64,000 bases of DNA from Clostridium lentum (GCF_014287815.1 NZ_JACOOQ010000011.1:30813-94812), one strand, 5' to 3'. Positions 19,189 to 27,363 are shown, counted from the first letter of the stretch. Program-made: numbers and translations. Notes: generated by a model from the letters alone, not told the origin.

Positions 19189-19704
19189 TTATTTGGAATA
19201 AGATTGGATTAATCCATTTGATATTACTTTAGCCATTTCAAATATTAAGTTTAAACGTATACTCCTGGAAGTGAAAAATTCTGAATTATCACTAGAATCT
19301 ATAATTCCAATAATGGATACATCGCCAACATCAGGTAACATTTTGCCAACACCTTTTCCAGGGTGAATGGGAAAGTCACGCACATGAATTTCTCCAATGG
19401 AATTAGCATCACCTAAACAAGCATCTATACCAATAATTGTTGAATAGGGATATATTCTTTTAATTTCATAGATGCTTTTCTCAAGATTAAGTGCGTGTAT
19501 AGGATCGGCTAAAGTACCATATATAGGAATAGGAAAACTATTTTCCTTAAGTAATGTGCCAACAAGAGGGCCAAGACAATCTCCAATACATTTATCGGTA
19601 CCAATACAAACAATAATGGTTTGTGGTTTAATATATTTTTTTAAAAATTCAGCAATTTTCATGGAGGCTGAATTTGAATTATAATTTATTTTAAGTTTTT
19701 GCAA
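19189..19704 (-). CDS. yyaC: YyaC-family putative spore protease
   Basis: YyaC proteins (DUF1256) resemble the germination protease GPR and are expressed during sporulation; their substrate is not firmly known. This protein has the family hallmarks IIVCIGTDKCIGDCLGPLVGTLL, IYGTLADPIHALNL and IIGIDACLGDANSIGEI, with PIHPGKGVGKMLPDVGDVSIIGI near the end. The preferred start is the TTG at 19704, just after a GAGGGGGG ribosome binding site, giving 171 residues. An in-frame GTG at 19722 begins ahead of that site and has none of its own. It lies convergent to mbl in a sporulation-rich block. Confidence 0.9.
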   Translation of the reverse strand: MQKLKINYNSNSASMKIAEFLKKYIKPQTIIVCIGTDKCIGDCLGPLVGTLLKENSFPIPIYGTLADPIHALNLEKSIYEIKRIYPYSTIIGIDACLGDANSIGEIHVRDFPIHPGKGVGKMLPDVGDVSIIGIIDSSDNSEFFTSRSIRLNLIFEMAKVISNGLIQSYSK

Positions 19705-19908
19705 AAGAATCCCCCCTCTCACAATAAATATATATGAATATTTTTTACTTAATATAATTCAATAACATAAATAACTTTTTAGCATTATCTGATAATTAAA
19801 ATAAAAATAGATATAGAAGTTTAGGGAGTAAAAATGAGTAAAAAAGAGAAAAATAGAATAAAAACTTCGATAAATAGCTATAAATTACTTAAATGACGAA
19901 ATATGAAG

Positions 19909-19937
19909 TTGCAATATGTAATAAAAACATATATACT
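19909..19937 (+). promoter_or_regulatory. Promoter of the tRNA array
   Basis: TTGCAA (19909-19914), a 17-base spacer and TATACT (19932-19937), 65 bases before the first tRNA. The rest of the gap between yyaC and the tRNAs (19723-20001) shows nothing else. Confidence 0.55.
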
Positions 19938-20001
19938 AATCATTGTCAGTTTAGCAAGTAGTTGCCGAAAGACAAAGTGTTAATAAAGAAATTTATTAAA
20001 T

Positions 20002-20086
20002 GGGGGAGTTCCCGAGAGGCCAAAGGGGGCAGACTGTAAATCTGTTACGTTTCGTTTCGATGGTTCGAATCCGTCCTCCCCCACCA
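20002..20086 (+). tRNA. tRNA-Tyr (GTA)
   Basis: 85-nt class II tRNA with acceptor GGGGGAG/CTCCCCC, anticodon GTA in CTGTAAA, a long variable arm, and encoded CCA. It is the first of nine genes in the array. Confidence 0.97.
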
Positions 20087-20107
20087 TTTAAATTTAGTTT
20101 AATATAT

Positions 20108-20182
20108 GCTGGCATGGCTCAACGGTAGAGCAGCTGACTTGTAATCAGCAGGTTGTAGGTTCGATTCCTATTGCCAGCTCCA
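20108..20182 (+). tRNA. tRNA-Thr (TGT)
   Basis: 75-nt tRNA with acceptor GCTGGCA/TGCCAGC, anticodon stem GCTGA/TCAGC, anticodon TGT, and encoded CCA. Confidence 0.97.
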
Positions 20183-20187
20183 TAAAT

Positions 20188-20272
20188 GGGGGAGTTCCCG
20201 AGAGGCCAAAGGGGGCAGACTGTAAATCTGTTACGTTTCGTTTCGATGGTTCGAATCCGTCCTCCCCCACCA
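20188..20272 (+). tRNA. tRNA-Tyr (GTA), copy 2
   Basis: Identical to the copy at 20002-20086. It starts the first 284-bp Tyr-Val-Thr repeat unit (20188-20471). Confidence 0.97.
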
Positions 20273-20297
20273 TTTATAATTTAATTTAGAATAATAT

Positions 20298-20373
20298 GGA
20301 AGCATAGCTCAGCTGGGAGAGCATCTGCCTTACAAGCAGAGGGTCACAGGTTCGATCCCTGTTGTTTCCACCA
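20298..20373 (+). tRNA. tRNA-Val (TAC)
   Basis: 76-nt tRNA with acceptor GGAAGCA/TGTTTCC (one G-U pair), anticodon TAC in CTTACAA, and encoded CCA. Confidence 0.97.
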
Positions 20374-20391
20374 TTTAAAAATATAATATAC

Positions 20392-20466
20392 GCTGGCATG
20401 GCTCAACGGTAGAGCAGCTGACTTGTAATCAGCAGGTTGTAGGTTCGATTCCTATTGCCAGCTCCA
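20392..20466 (+). tRNA. tRNA-Thr (TGT), copy 2
   Basis: Identical to the gene at 20108-20182. It ends the first Tyr-Val-Thr unit. Confidence 0.97.
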
Positions 20467-20471
20467 CAAAT

Positions 20472-20556
20472 GGGGGAGTTCCCGAGAGGCCAAAGGGGGC
20501 AGACTGTAAATCTGTTACGTTTCGTTTCGATGGTTCGAATCCGTCCTCCCCCACCA
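20472..20556 (+). tRNA. tRNA-Tyr (GTA), copy 3
   Basis: Identical to copies 1 and 2. It starts the second 284-bp unit (20472-20755). Confidence 0.97.
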
Positions 20557-20581
20557 TTTATAATTTAATTTAGAATAATAT

Positions 20582-20657
20582 GGAAGCATAGCTCAGCTGG
20601 GAGAGCATCTGCCTTACAAGCAGAGGGTCACAGGTTCGATCCCTGTTGTTTCCACCA
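20582..20657 (+). tRNA. tRNA-Val (TAC), copy 2
   Basis: Identical to the gene at 20298-20373, including its flanking spacers. Confidence 0.97.
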
Positions 20658-20675
20658 TTTAAAAATATAATATAC

Positions 20676-20750
20676 GCTGGCATGGCTCAACGGTAGAGCA
20701 GCTGACTTGTAATCAGCAGGTTGTAGGTTCGATTCCTATTGCCAGCTCCA
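20676..20750 (+). tRNA. tRNA-Thr (TGT), copy 3
   Basis: Identical to the two earlier Thr genes. Confidence 0.97.
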
Positions 20751-20755
20751 CAAAT

Positions 20756-20840
20756 GGAGGAGTTCCCGAGAGGCCAAAGGGGGCAGACTGTAAATCTGTT
20801 ACGTTTCGTTTCGATGGTTCGAATCCGTCCTCCTCCACCA
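20756..20840 (+). tRNA. tRNA-Tyr (GTA), copy 4, with a compensated acceptor change
   Basis: It matches the other Tyr genes except that the acceptor is GGAGGAG/CTCCTCC: a G-C pair became A-T on both sides, so the stem is preserved. It is last in the array. Confidence 0.97.
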
Positions 20841-20847
20841 TGACTTG

Positions 20848-20895
20848 ACACCAATTTTGATACAATGAATATTAAAATTGGTGTTTATTTTCTTT
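20848..20895 (+). terminator. Terminator of the tRNA array
   Basis: ACACCAATTTT pairs perfectly with AAAATTGGTGT, followed by TTATTTTCTTT. Confidence 0.85.
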
Positions 20896-20905
20896 GAAAT
20901 AGATA

Positions 20906-20934
20906 TTGACATAATTTGGGGATAATGTTATAAT
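20906..20934 (+). promoter_or_regulatory. Sigma-A promoter of the SAM riboswitch and metK
   Basis: Perfect TTGACA (20906-20911) and TATAAT (20929-20934) with a 17-base spacer, 26 bases before the riboswitch. Confidence 0.9.
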
Positions 20935-20960
20935 TGATTGAAAATTAAACATGATATTAA

Positions 20961-21132
20961 TTCTTATCAAGAGAGGTGGAGGGAAAGGGCCCTGTGAAAC
21001 CCGGCAACCTATTTAGGAGTGAAGAATGGAGAATTAAAAATGAAAAATTATAGTAATTTTACATTTTAAATTTTGTACTTTACATTTTTAGGTGTGGTGC
21101 CAATTCCTGCAAGAAATTTTGCAAGATAAGAA
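20961..21132 (+). promoter_or_regulatory. SAM-I (S-box) riboswitch controlling metK
   Basis: The hallmark core is present: P1 strand TTCTTATC, then AGAGGTGGAGGGA, GGGCCC, GAAACCCGGCAACC, and further on GGTGCCAATTCC with TGCAAG. P1 closes with GATAAGAA at 21125-21132. SAM binding stabilises P1. The 3' P1 strand can alternatively pair with TTCTTAT in the terminator left arm (antiterminator), so high SAM should stop metK transcription. The P3 arm (21010-21095) is about 65 nt longer than usual and contains an imperfect palindrome. Confidence 0.95.
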
Positions 21133-21151
21133 AAGACCTTATGAATATAGG

Positions 21152-21178
21152 CTCTTCTTATTGAAGAGTTTTTTTTAT
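21152..21178 (+). terminator. Riboswitch-controlled terminator before metK
   Basis: CTCTTC pairs with GAAGAG around TTATT and is followed by eight T residues. Its left arm overlaps the antiterminator pairing partner of riboswitch P1. Confidence 0.9.
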
Positions 21179-21232
21179 TGTTTTTAATTGCTTAGAATTA
21201 ATATCATGCCTAGAAGAGAGGAGCTAAGCATA

Positions 21233-22408
21233 ATGAGAAAATTATTTACATCAGAATCAGTTACAGAAGGGCATCCAGATAAGATTTGTGATCAAATATC
21301 AGATGCAGTATTAGACAACATATTAGCAAAGGATCCAAATGCAAGAGTTGCTTGTGAAACAACAGTAACTACAGGAATGGTACTAGTTATGGGGGAAATT
21401 TCAACTAACTGTTATGTTGATATTCCTAAAGTAGTTAGAGATACTATAAAAGAAATTGGATATGATAGAGCAAAATATGGATTCGACTGCGATACTTGTT
21501 CAGTATTATCATCAATAGATGAACAATCTAGTGATATAGCTATGGGAGTTGATGAAGCTCTTGAAGCGAAACAAGGAAATAAAGATGATGTTGAAGCAGT
21601 TGGTGCTGGAGATCAAGGAATGATGTTTGGTTATGCAACTAATGAAACAGAAGAATTTATGCCATTACCAATAATAACTGCCCATAAGTTAGCTAGAAGA
21701 CTTACAGAAGTAAGAAAGAATGGTACATTAAGCTATTTAAGACCTGATGGAAAGACTCAAGTAACTGTTGAATATGATGGAAATAATGTTGTAAGAATAG
21801 ATACAGTAGTAATATCAACACAACATGATGAAAAAGTTTCACAAGAACAAATAAGAAGAGATTTAATGGAGCATGTAATAAAGTCTGTTATTCCAGCAGA
21901 ATTATTAGATGAAGAAACAAAATATTTCATTAATCCAACAGGAAGATTCGTTGTTGGTGGACCACAAGGTGATAGTGGATTAACAGGTAGAAAGATTATA
22001 GTAGATACTTATGGAGGAAGTGGAAGACACGGTGGTGGTGCTTTCTCAGGAAAAGATCCAACTAAAGTAGATAGATCAGCTGCATATGCTGCAAGGTGGG
22101 TTGCCAAGAATTTAGTAGCAGCAGGAGTTGCAGATAAAATAGAAATACAATTAGCTTATGCAATAGGTGTAGCTAAGCCAGTATCTATATCAGTAGAAAC
22201 TTTTGGAACAGGTAAAATAAATGATGATGAAATTGTATCAATAGTAGAAAAGGTATTTGATTTAAGACCAGGTGCAATTATCAGAGATTTAGGATTAAGA
22301 AGACCTATCTATAAGCAAACAGCTGCTTATGGACATTTTGGAAGACATGATTTAAATCTTCCATGGGAACAATTAAATAAAGTTGGAGAAATCAAAAGAT
22401 TTCTTTAA
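21233..22408 (+). CDS. metK: S-adenosylmethionine synthetase
   Basis: MetK makes SAM from methionine and ATP. The 391-residue enzyme shows the start [26 protein letters not shown] (substrate-binding His and Lys), [36 protein letters not shown] and the P-loop-like [16 protein letters not shown]. The ATG at 21233 is preceded by GAGAGGAGC and gives the family N-terminus; an in-frame TTG 45 bases upstream is rejected. It sits under the SAM-I riboswitch, so its product represses it. Confidence 0.98.
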   Translation: MRKLFTSESVTEGHPDKICDQISDAVLDNILAKDPNARVACETTVTTGMVLVMGEISTNCYVDIPKVVRDTIKEIGYDRAKYGFDCDTCSVLSSIDEQSSDIAMGVDEALEAKQGNKDDVEAVGAGDQGMMFGYATNETEEFMPLPIITAHKLARRLTEVRKNGTLSYLRPDGKTQVTVEYDGNNVVRIDTVVISTQHDEKVSQEQIRRDLMEHVIKSVIPAELLDEETKYFINPTGRFVVGGPQGDSGLTGRKIIVDTYGGSGRHGGGAFSGKDPTKVDRSAAYAARWVAKNLVAAGVADKIEIQLAYAIGVAKPVSISVETFGTGKINDDEIVSIVEKVFDLRPGAIIRDLGLRRPIYKQTAAYGHFGRHDLNLPWEQLNKVGEIKRFL

Positions 22409-22415
22409 TTAGTAC

Positions 22416-22450
22416 AAGGGTGGGGTGTGTTTTTCATAATCCACCTTTTC
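22416..22450 (+). terminator. Possible terminator after metK
   Basis: AAGGGTGG pairs with CCACCTTT (one G-U pair) across a long loop, followed by TCTTGTT. The stem is short. Confidence 0.45.
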
Positions 22451-22511
22451 TTGTTATTATGATATAATAATATAATTACAAGAGAGAACTTTGGAAGGGT
22501 TGGAAATATAG

Positions 22512-24746
22512 ATGGAATCACTAGTATTAGAAGGTTCAGTGGAAGCTATTATATTTAAAAGTGAAGATACAGGATATACTGTTGCGAAGATTACAGCTAA
22601 TAAAGAACTAATAACAATTGTAGGTGTAATGCCTCTACTACAAGAAGGGCAACAAATTGAAGTTAAAGGGACGTTTATTCAGCATAAGCAATTTGGAAGA
22701 CAGTTTAGTATAGAAGAATATAAAGAAAAATTACCTTCATCATCAAAAGAAATAGAGAAGTATTTAAGTACAGGGATTATACATGGAATAGGACCAGTAA
22801 CAGCTAAAAAAATAGTAAAGGCATTTGGTAAGGATACTTTACATATTCTTGATAATAATATTGAGAGATTAAAAGAAATTGAAGGAATTGGTGAAAAGAA
22901 ATTTAACATAATATATGAGTCTTATATTGAAACAAAGGATTTAAAAGATATAATGATATTTTTTCAAAAACATGGAATTACGGTAAACCAATGCTTAAAG
23001 ATATATAAAAAGTTTGGGGCAGATTCAATAAATAAAGTATCAATCAATCCATATATATTAAATGATGAAATATCAGGTATTGGATTTTTGACAGCTGATA
23101 AAATTGCTAAGGAATTTGGTGTTGAAGATACATCTTCCTTTAGAATACAAAGTGGTATAAGATATGTTTTAAATAACTTTTCTGCCATGGGAAATACATA
23201 TATGCCAAAGGATAAGCTAATTCAAGAATGTCAGAAGGTATTGGCTGTAAGTAAAGAAATTATTGAAGAAAATATATATAACTGCGTCCTTGAAGAAAAG
23301 TTGAAGATTGAAAAAATTAAAGATATAGAAGCTGTATATTCTCTACCATATTATTATTGTGAATTGGGAGTAACGAATAAAATAATAACTTTATGTATAG
23401 AAAATTTCCAGACCATAAATACTGATGTAGAATTTGAAGTTAGTACATTTGAAAAGAAAAATAACATTAAATTTGCTCCATCACAAAAGAAAGCCATACT
23501 GGGAGCTTTTGAAAATGGTATAGAAATAATAACAGGTGGACCTGGAACAGGTAAAACCACTATAATAAAATGTATAATTGAAATATATGAAAATAGTGGT
23601 ATGAAGGTTCTTTTAGCAGCACCTACAGGAAGAGCTGCTAAAAGAATGAGTGAGTCTACAGAAAGAGAAGCAAAAACAATTCATAGGCTTTTAGAGATGG
23701 GAGTAAGTGATGAGGAAAACTCTTTTTTTTGTAAAGGGGAAAGTGAGCCTTTAGAAGCAGATGTGATTATTATAGATGAAGCATCGATGATAGATATAAT
23801 GCTGATGAATAGTCTTTTAAAAGCTATAAAGTTAGGAACAAGGGTAATAATAGTGGGGGATGTGGATCAGTTGCCATCTGTAGGACCAGGAAATGTTCTT
23901 AGGGATTTAATCAACAGTAAGTTTATCAATGTTGTAAGATTAAAGGAAATATTTAGGCAAGGAAAAGAAAGTATGATAATAGTCAATGCCCATAAGATTA
24001 ATAATGGAGAAATGCCCTATTTAAATAAAAAAGGAGGTGATTTTTTCTTTGATGCTAGAGATGAAGTTGAAAATATTTTAAGTACTGTCCTTGATTTAGT
24101 AAATAGAAGGCTTCCATCATTTAATACAAAGTGGAGCAAAATTTGGGATATACAAGTTTTATCTCCTACAAGAAAAGGTATTTTAGGTGTTGATAATTTG
24201 AATAATGAAATACAAGCAATATTAAATCCAAGTTGCAAAGATAAGAAGGAAAAGCAGGTAAGAGATATAGTTTTCAGAGAAGGCGACAAGGTTATGCAAA
24301 TAAAGAATAATTACTCTCTTGAATGGCATAGAATTGGTGGAGATGGTGAAAATAAAGGTGTAGGTGTTTTCAATGGAGATATGGGATATATTGAAACCAT
24401 AGATGAAGAAAGAAAGGTTTTAAGTGTAGTCTTTGATGATGAAAGAAGAGTTGTATATGAATTTATGTTTTTAGATGAATTAGAATTAGCATATGCAATT
24501 ACTATACATAAGAGCCAAGGAAGTGAATTTAAAGTTGTAGTTATGCCAACATTTATGGGGTCAGCATTTTTGATGAATAGGAATATACTGTATACTGGTA
24601 TAACAAGAGCAAAAGAGTTAGTGGTTGTTGTTGGAAATCAAAAATCTCTTCAATATATGGTTAATAATACTAATAATATGAAGAGATATTCTTCATTGAA
24701 AGAAAGAATAATGGATATAACGATAGATAAGAATATGATTGAGTAG
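22512..24746 (+). CDS. recD2: RecD2-type 5'-3' DNA helicase
   Basis: RecD2 is a superfamily 1B helicase found without RecBC, linked to DNA repair and replication fork processing. The 744-residue protein has an N-terminal OB-like region, helix-hairpin-helix repeats (GIIHGIGPVTAKKIV; EIEGIGEKKF; ISGIGFLTADKIA), Walker A GGPGTGKTTII (about 341-350), VIIIDEASMIDIMLM, GDVDQLPSVGPGNVLRDL and C-terminal YAITIHKSQGSEF plus TGITRAKELVVVVG. It heads a probable operon with the comFA-like gene and comFC, since only 24 bases separate it from the next start. Confidence 0.95.
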   Translation: MESLVLEGSVEAIIFKSEDTGYTVAKITANKELITIVGVMPLLQEGQQIEVKGTFIQHKQFGRQFSIEEYKEKLPSSSKEIEKYLSTGIIHGIGPVTAKKIVKAFGKDTLHILDNNIERLKEIEGIGEKKFNIIYESYIETKDLKDIMIFFQKHGITVNQCLKIYKKFGADSINKVSINPYILNDEISGIGFLTADKIAKEFGVEDTSSFRIQSGIRYVLNNFSAMGNTYMPKDKLIQECQKVLAVSKEIIEENIYNCVLEEKLKIEKIKDIEAVYSLPYYYCELGVTNKIITLCIENFQTINTDVEFEVSTFEKKNNIKFAPSQKKAILGAFENGIEIITGGPGTGKTTIIKCIIEIYENSGMKVLLAAPTGRAAKRMSESTEREAKTIHRLLEMGVSDEENSFFCKGESEPLEADVIIIDEASMIDIMLMNSLLKAIKLGTRVIIVGDVDQLPSVGPGNVLRDLINSKFINVVRLKEIFRQGKESMIIVNAHKINNGEMPYLNKKGGDFFFDARDEVENILSTVLDLVNRRLPSFNTKWSKIWDIQVLSPTRKGILGVDNLNNEIQAILNPSCKDKKEKQVRDIVFREGDKVMQIKNNYSLEWHRIGGDGENKGVGVFNGDMGYIETIDEERKVLSVVFDDERRVVYEFMFLDELELAYAITIHKSQGSEFKVVVMPTFMGSAFLMNRNILYTGITRAKELVVVVGNQKSLQYMVNNTNNMKRYSSLKERIMDITIDKNMIE

Positions 24747-24770
24747 GTTAGAAAAAGAGGTATTTGATAA

Positions 24771-25754
24771 GTGAATTATAAAGAGTTGAGTTATGCTTTT
24801 AAAAATATAATATCTTGGTATAAAAAAAAGACCAAGGTATTAAATATAAAAAGCAGACCGTATAATACAGGTTTTGTTTTTTTTGATTTAATAAGTAGGT
24901 TGATAAATGATAATAAAAAGGTATTATATGTTTTTAGTATGGGTTCTGATGAGATAAAGAGTAAGAGTCATGATGAACTGTATATGAAAAGCATTCAAAA
25001 GATTATGCCTGGTGATATAGAAAATGGTATAACATTTATTTCAATAGATGAAATAGAGAATATAGGAGAGGAATATAGCCTTATTATATTTGATGATATA
25101 ACTATGTTTTCTAAATCAACAATAAAAGATATAAGAGATGCTATTGAAAAGGTATATTGGAAGGTTAATAAGATAATTATTTATAGTTGTGAAAGAGTGT
25201 TTCCCATTGGTGAAAATATGGATTTGGTTTATTTATTAAATCCTATGCCAATGATAGAACCAAGATTTCTAAATACTAGGATAAAATTAGAAGATGATAT
25301 TCCACTGGCGGTATATGAATATGTGAAATGGTTTAGCTATAATAATAAAAATGTAATTATTATGGTTCCTGACGAAGAAAAACTAAGTAAGGTATATTAT
25401 ACCTATAAGAATAATTTAAAAGATAATAATGCAAAAGTTGTTAAGTATGAAAAAGGTGATGATTTTAAAAATATAAAAAATATTGTTAAAAATGAGCCTG
25501 CTTTTATAGTAACAAACAGCATGGGAGATTATATAAATAGCATTGAAGATGTGAATATATTAATATTATTTGGTGATGATGCAAGTTATACTTATAAACA
25601 AATTGTGTATTTATGTGGATGTATATATGTAAAAAGTGATATATTACCAGAAGTTCTTTTGGTTTCAAGAGAAACCTCTGTAGAGATGGATAAGTCTAGG
25701 AATATAATAAGAGAATTTAATAAAAAATTATGGGAAAAGAATTTATTAAGATAA
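24771..25754 (+). CDS. Degenerate ComFA-like helicase remnant
   Basis: The 327-residue protein starts with GTG after AAAGAGG and overlaps comFC by 25 bases, the place comFA holds in Bacillus. Its layout is that of two RecA-like lobes: SLIIFDDITMF (about 105-115) at the position of a DEAD box, VIIMVPDEEKL beginning lobe two, and the C-terminal SVEMDKSRNIIREFNKKLWE, which recalls the ComFA tail. There is no Walker A (GxGKT) and no N-terminal zinc finger, so ATPase activity is unlikely. Lobes and position are seen; descent from ComFA is inferred. Its function is unknown. Confidence 0.6.
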   Translation: MNYKELSYAFKNIISWYKKKTKVLNIKSRPYNTGFVFFDLISRLINDNKKVLYVFSMGSDEIKSKSHDELYMKSIQKIMPGDIENGITFISIDEIENIGEEYSLIIFDDITMFSKSTIKDIRDAIEKVYWKVNKIIIYSCERVFPIGENMDLVYLLNPMPMIEPRFLNTRIKLEDDIPLAVYEYVKWFSYNNKNVIIMVPDEEKLSKVYYTYKNNLKDNNAKVVKYEKGDDFKNIKNIVKNEPAFIVTNSMGDYINSIEDVNILILFGDDASYTYKQIVYLCGCIYVKSDILPEVLLVSRETSVEMDKSRNIIREFNKKLWEKNLLR

Positions 25755-26377
25755 TAAATATTGTAATAGAAGCACTTTTAGATATTATTTACCCATATGA
25801 TAATAAATGCATAATTTGTGGAATCGAAGGATTTAGAGGAATATGTAGCAGGTGCAAAAGTGATATAAAGAGAGTTCAAGAGCAAGAAGAAATAATAGCT
25901 TATGGATATTATGGAGGAGTACTTAAAAAACTTATTCTAAATTTAAAATATCATAAGAGCTTTATAGCAGGTGAGGTTTTAGCTGATTTTCTATGCCAGA
26001 TAATTAGGGAAAAACATTTAAGTATAGATTACATATGTTATGTACCCATAAGTAAGAAATCATTAAAAAAAAGAGGATTTAATCAATGTAGGGTGCTAGC
26101 AAAAAATATGAGTATAGCTTTAGACATACCTATTATTGATTGTTTAGTAAAGGTAAAAGAAACAAAAGAACAAAAGCTTTTAGGGAAAGAAGAAAGAGCA
26201 AAAAACATATTAAATGCTTTTACAATAAAAAATAAAGAAAAGCTTTTTAAAAAAAATATTTTATTAATTGATGATGTTTATACCACTGGTGCTACTATAA
26301 ATGAATGTAAAAAAAGTATCGAAAAATGCAATATAAATAAAATTTATCTATTGACAATTGCAAAAAGCAATATATAA
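25730..26377 (+). CDS. comFC: ComFC/GntX-family phosphoribosyltransferase-like protein
   Basis: ComFC is required for DNA uptake in competent bacteria. The 215-residue protein has an N-terminal zinc finger (CIICG...CSRCKSD, about 27-46) and a type I phosphoribosyltransferase fold with PISKKSLKKRGFNQC and the PRPP loop LIDDVYTTGATINEC (about 183-197). It overlaps the upstream gene by 25 bases, implying coupled translation. The -35 and -10 boxes of the downstream structured RNA lie inside its last codons. Whether this organism is competent cannot be judged here. Confidence 0.9.
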   Translation: MGKEFIKIINIVIEALLDIIYPYDNKCIICGIEGFRGICSRCKSDIKRVQEQEEIIAYGYYGGVLKKLILNLKYHKSFIAGEVLADFLCQIIREKHLSIDYICYVPISKKSLKKRGFNQCRVLAKNMSIALDIPIIDCLVKVKETKEQKLLGKEERAKNILNAFTIKNKEKLFKKNILLIDDVYTTGATINECKKSIEKCNINKIYLLTIAKSNI

Positions 26378-26378
26378 T
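26351..26378 (+). promoter_or_regulatory. Consensus promoter of the raiA RNA, inside the end of comFC
   Basis: TTGACA (26351-26356) and TATAAT (26373-26378), both perfect, with a 16-base spacer. The -10 overlaps the comFC stop codon. The expected start, about 26385, coincides with the first bases of the RNA's closing helix. Confidence 0.85.
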
Positions 26379-26383
26379 AGTAG

Positions 26384-26594
26384 TATAAAGCTAGGTCTGT
26401 GGATGAAAGTCGATGCCAGTCGCAGGCGAAACGATCCACGTAAGTTAGACAAAGAGCTAATGAGCATGGTGCGGTATAGATGTTAGTCCTACCAACAGAG
26501 ATGTTGAGAGTGTTAGTAGTGAGAGGTTAATTCCGGGTAGCAAAAGCTCCAGTAGGCGAGTGTGGGGGCAAAAGCCAGGTCAGCTAGCTTTATA
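26384..26594 (+). ncRNA. raiA-motif structured noncoding RNA
   Basis: This 211-nt segment contains no plausible reading frame and is much richer in G and C than its surroundings. Its ends pair perfectly over 11 bp (TATAAAGCTAG at 26384-26394 with CTAGCTTTATA at 26584-26594). Inside, GTCT+GTGGAT (26395-26404) pairs with ATCCAC (26434-26439) and AGAC (26447-26450). CAAC/GTTG at 26493-26506 and GGC/GCC at 26567-26577 form small hairpins, and GAGCT (26454-26458) can meet AGCTC (26545-26549). It lies between comFC and the hpf/raiA gene, which is the described location of the raiA RNA motif of Clostridia. That RNA has been linked to sporulation and cell aggregation in C. acetobutylicum. The assignment uses context and structure, not a covariance search. 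Confidence 0.85.
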
Positions 26595-26637
26595 AAAAAA
26601 CACTAATTTAATTTAAATTAGTGTTTTTTTATTTTTT
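26594..26637 (+). terminator. Strong terminator of the raiA RNA
   Basis: AAAAAAACACTAATTT pairs with AAATTAGTGTTTTTTT around AATTT, followed by ATTTTTT. It begins at the last base of the RNA closing helix. Confidence 0.93.
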
Positions 26638-26733
26638 ACTTAAAGTAGATAATATTTTGAAAATTAATGTAAAAGTCATTAAAAGGATGTTGAAAAAAGA
26701 GTTTTAATTTTCTGAAAATTTAACATATGTTTA

Positions 26734-26762
26734 TTGTAAGTCAAAGGGAATGGTGGTAAAAT
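26734..26762 (+). promoter_or_regulatory. Promoter of hpf
   Basis: TTGTAA (26734-26739), a 17-base spacer and TAAAAT (26757-26762), 67 bases before the hpf start. It indicates that hpf is transcribed separately from the RNA. Confidence 0.5.
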
Positions 26763-26829
26763 ATAAATATGAAAGGTCATATTAATATTTATATTAATAT
26801 TTTGAGTAAAAACGAGAGGGGTTGACTTT

Positions 26830-27363
26830 ATGAAAGTAACAGTAATAGGTAAAAATATTAATGTAACACCAGCATTAAAAGAGATGGTTGAAAAGAAGAT
26901 ATCTAAATTAGATAGATATTTTAGTCCAGATATAGAAGCAAGAGCCACACTTACAGTGCAAAAAAACAATCAAATTTTTGAGGTTACTATACCTTTTAAT
27001 GGAGTTATCCTAAGATGTGAAGAAACTACTGAAGATATGTACAAATCAATAGATTTAGTAGAAGCAAAATTAGAAAGACAAATAAGAAAGCAAAGGACTA
27101 AGTTACAAAGAAGAAATAATGATTCTTTAAGATTTACTAATTTTGAGCCTTTAACAGTAGAAGAAAATGAAGAAAAAGATGGAGAAATAGTTAAAGTAAA
27201 GAGATTTAATATAAAGCCAATGAGTCCAGAGGAAGCAATGCTACAGATGGAGTTAATTGAACATAACTTTTTTGTATACAGAGATGCTGATTCAAATAAT
27301 GTAAATGTAATATATAAGAGAAAAGATGGAAATTATGGACTTTTAGAACCAGATTATAAATAA
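26830..27363 (+). CDS. hpf: Long-form ribosome hibernation promoting factor (RaiA/HPF)
   Basis: Long HPF binds the 30S subunit and joins two ribosomes into inactive 100S dimers in stationary phase. The 177-residue protein has the N-terminal ribosome-binding domain (MKVTVIGKNINVTPALKEMVEKKISKL, basic helix RQIRKQRTKLQRR ending about residue 96) and the C-terminal dimerisation domain (VKVKRFNIKPMSPEEAMLQMELIEHNFFVYRDADSNNVNVIYKRKDGNYGLLEP). GAGAGGGG precedes the ATG. It follows the structured RNA and its own promoter and ends in a terminator, so it is probably monocistronic. Confidence 0.96.
   Translation: MKVTVIGKNINVTPALKEMVEKKISKLDRYFSPDIEARATLTVQKNNQIFEVTIPFNGVILRCEETTEDMYKSIDLVEAKLERQIRKQRTKLQRRNNDSLRFTNFEPLTVEENEEKDGEIVKVKRFNIKPMSPEEAMLQMELIEHNFFVYRDADSNNVNVIYKRKDGNYGLLEPDYK

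Noticed and set aside
20002..20840. Regular repeats suggesting a CRISPR array
   Set aside because: The repeats are complete tRNA genes with anticodons and CCA ends; there are no unique spacers or cas genes.
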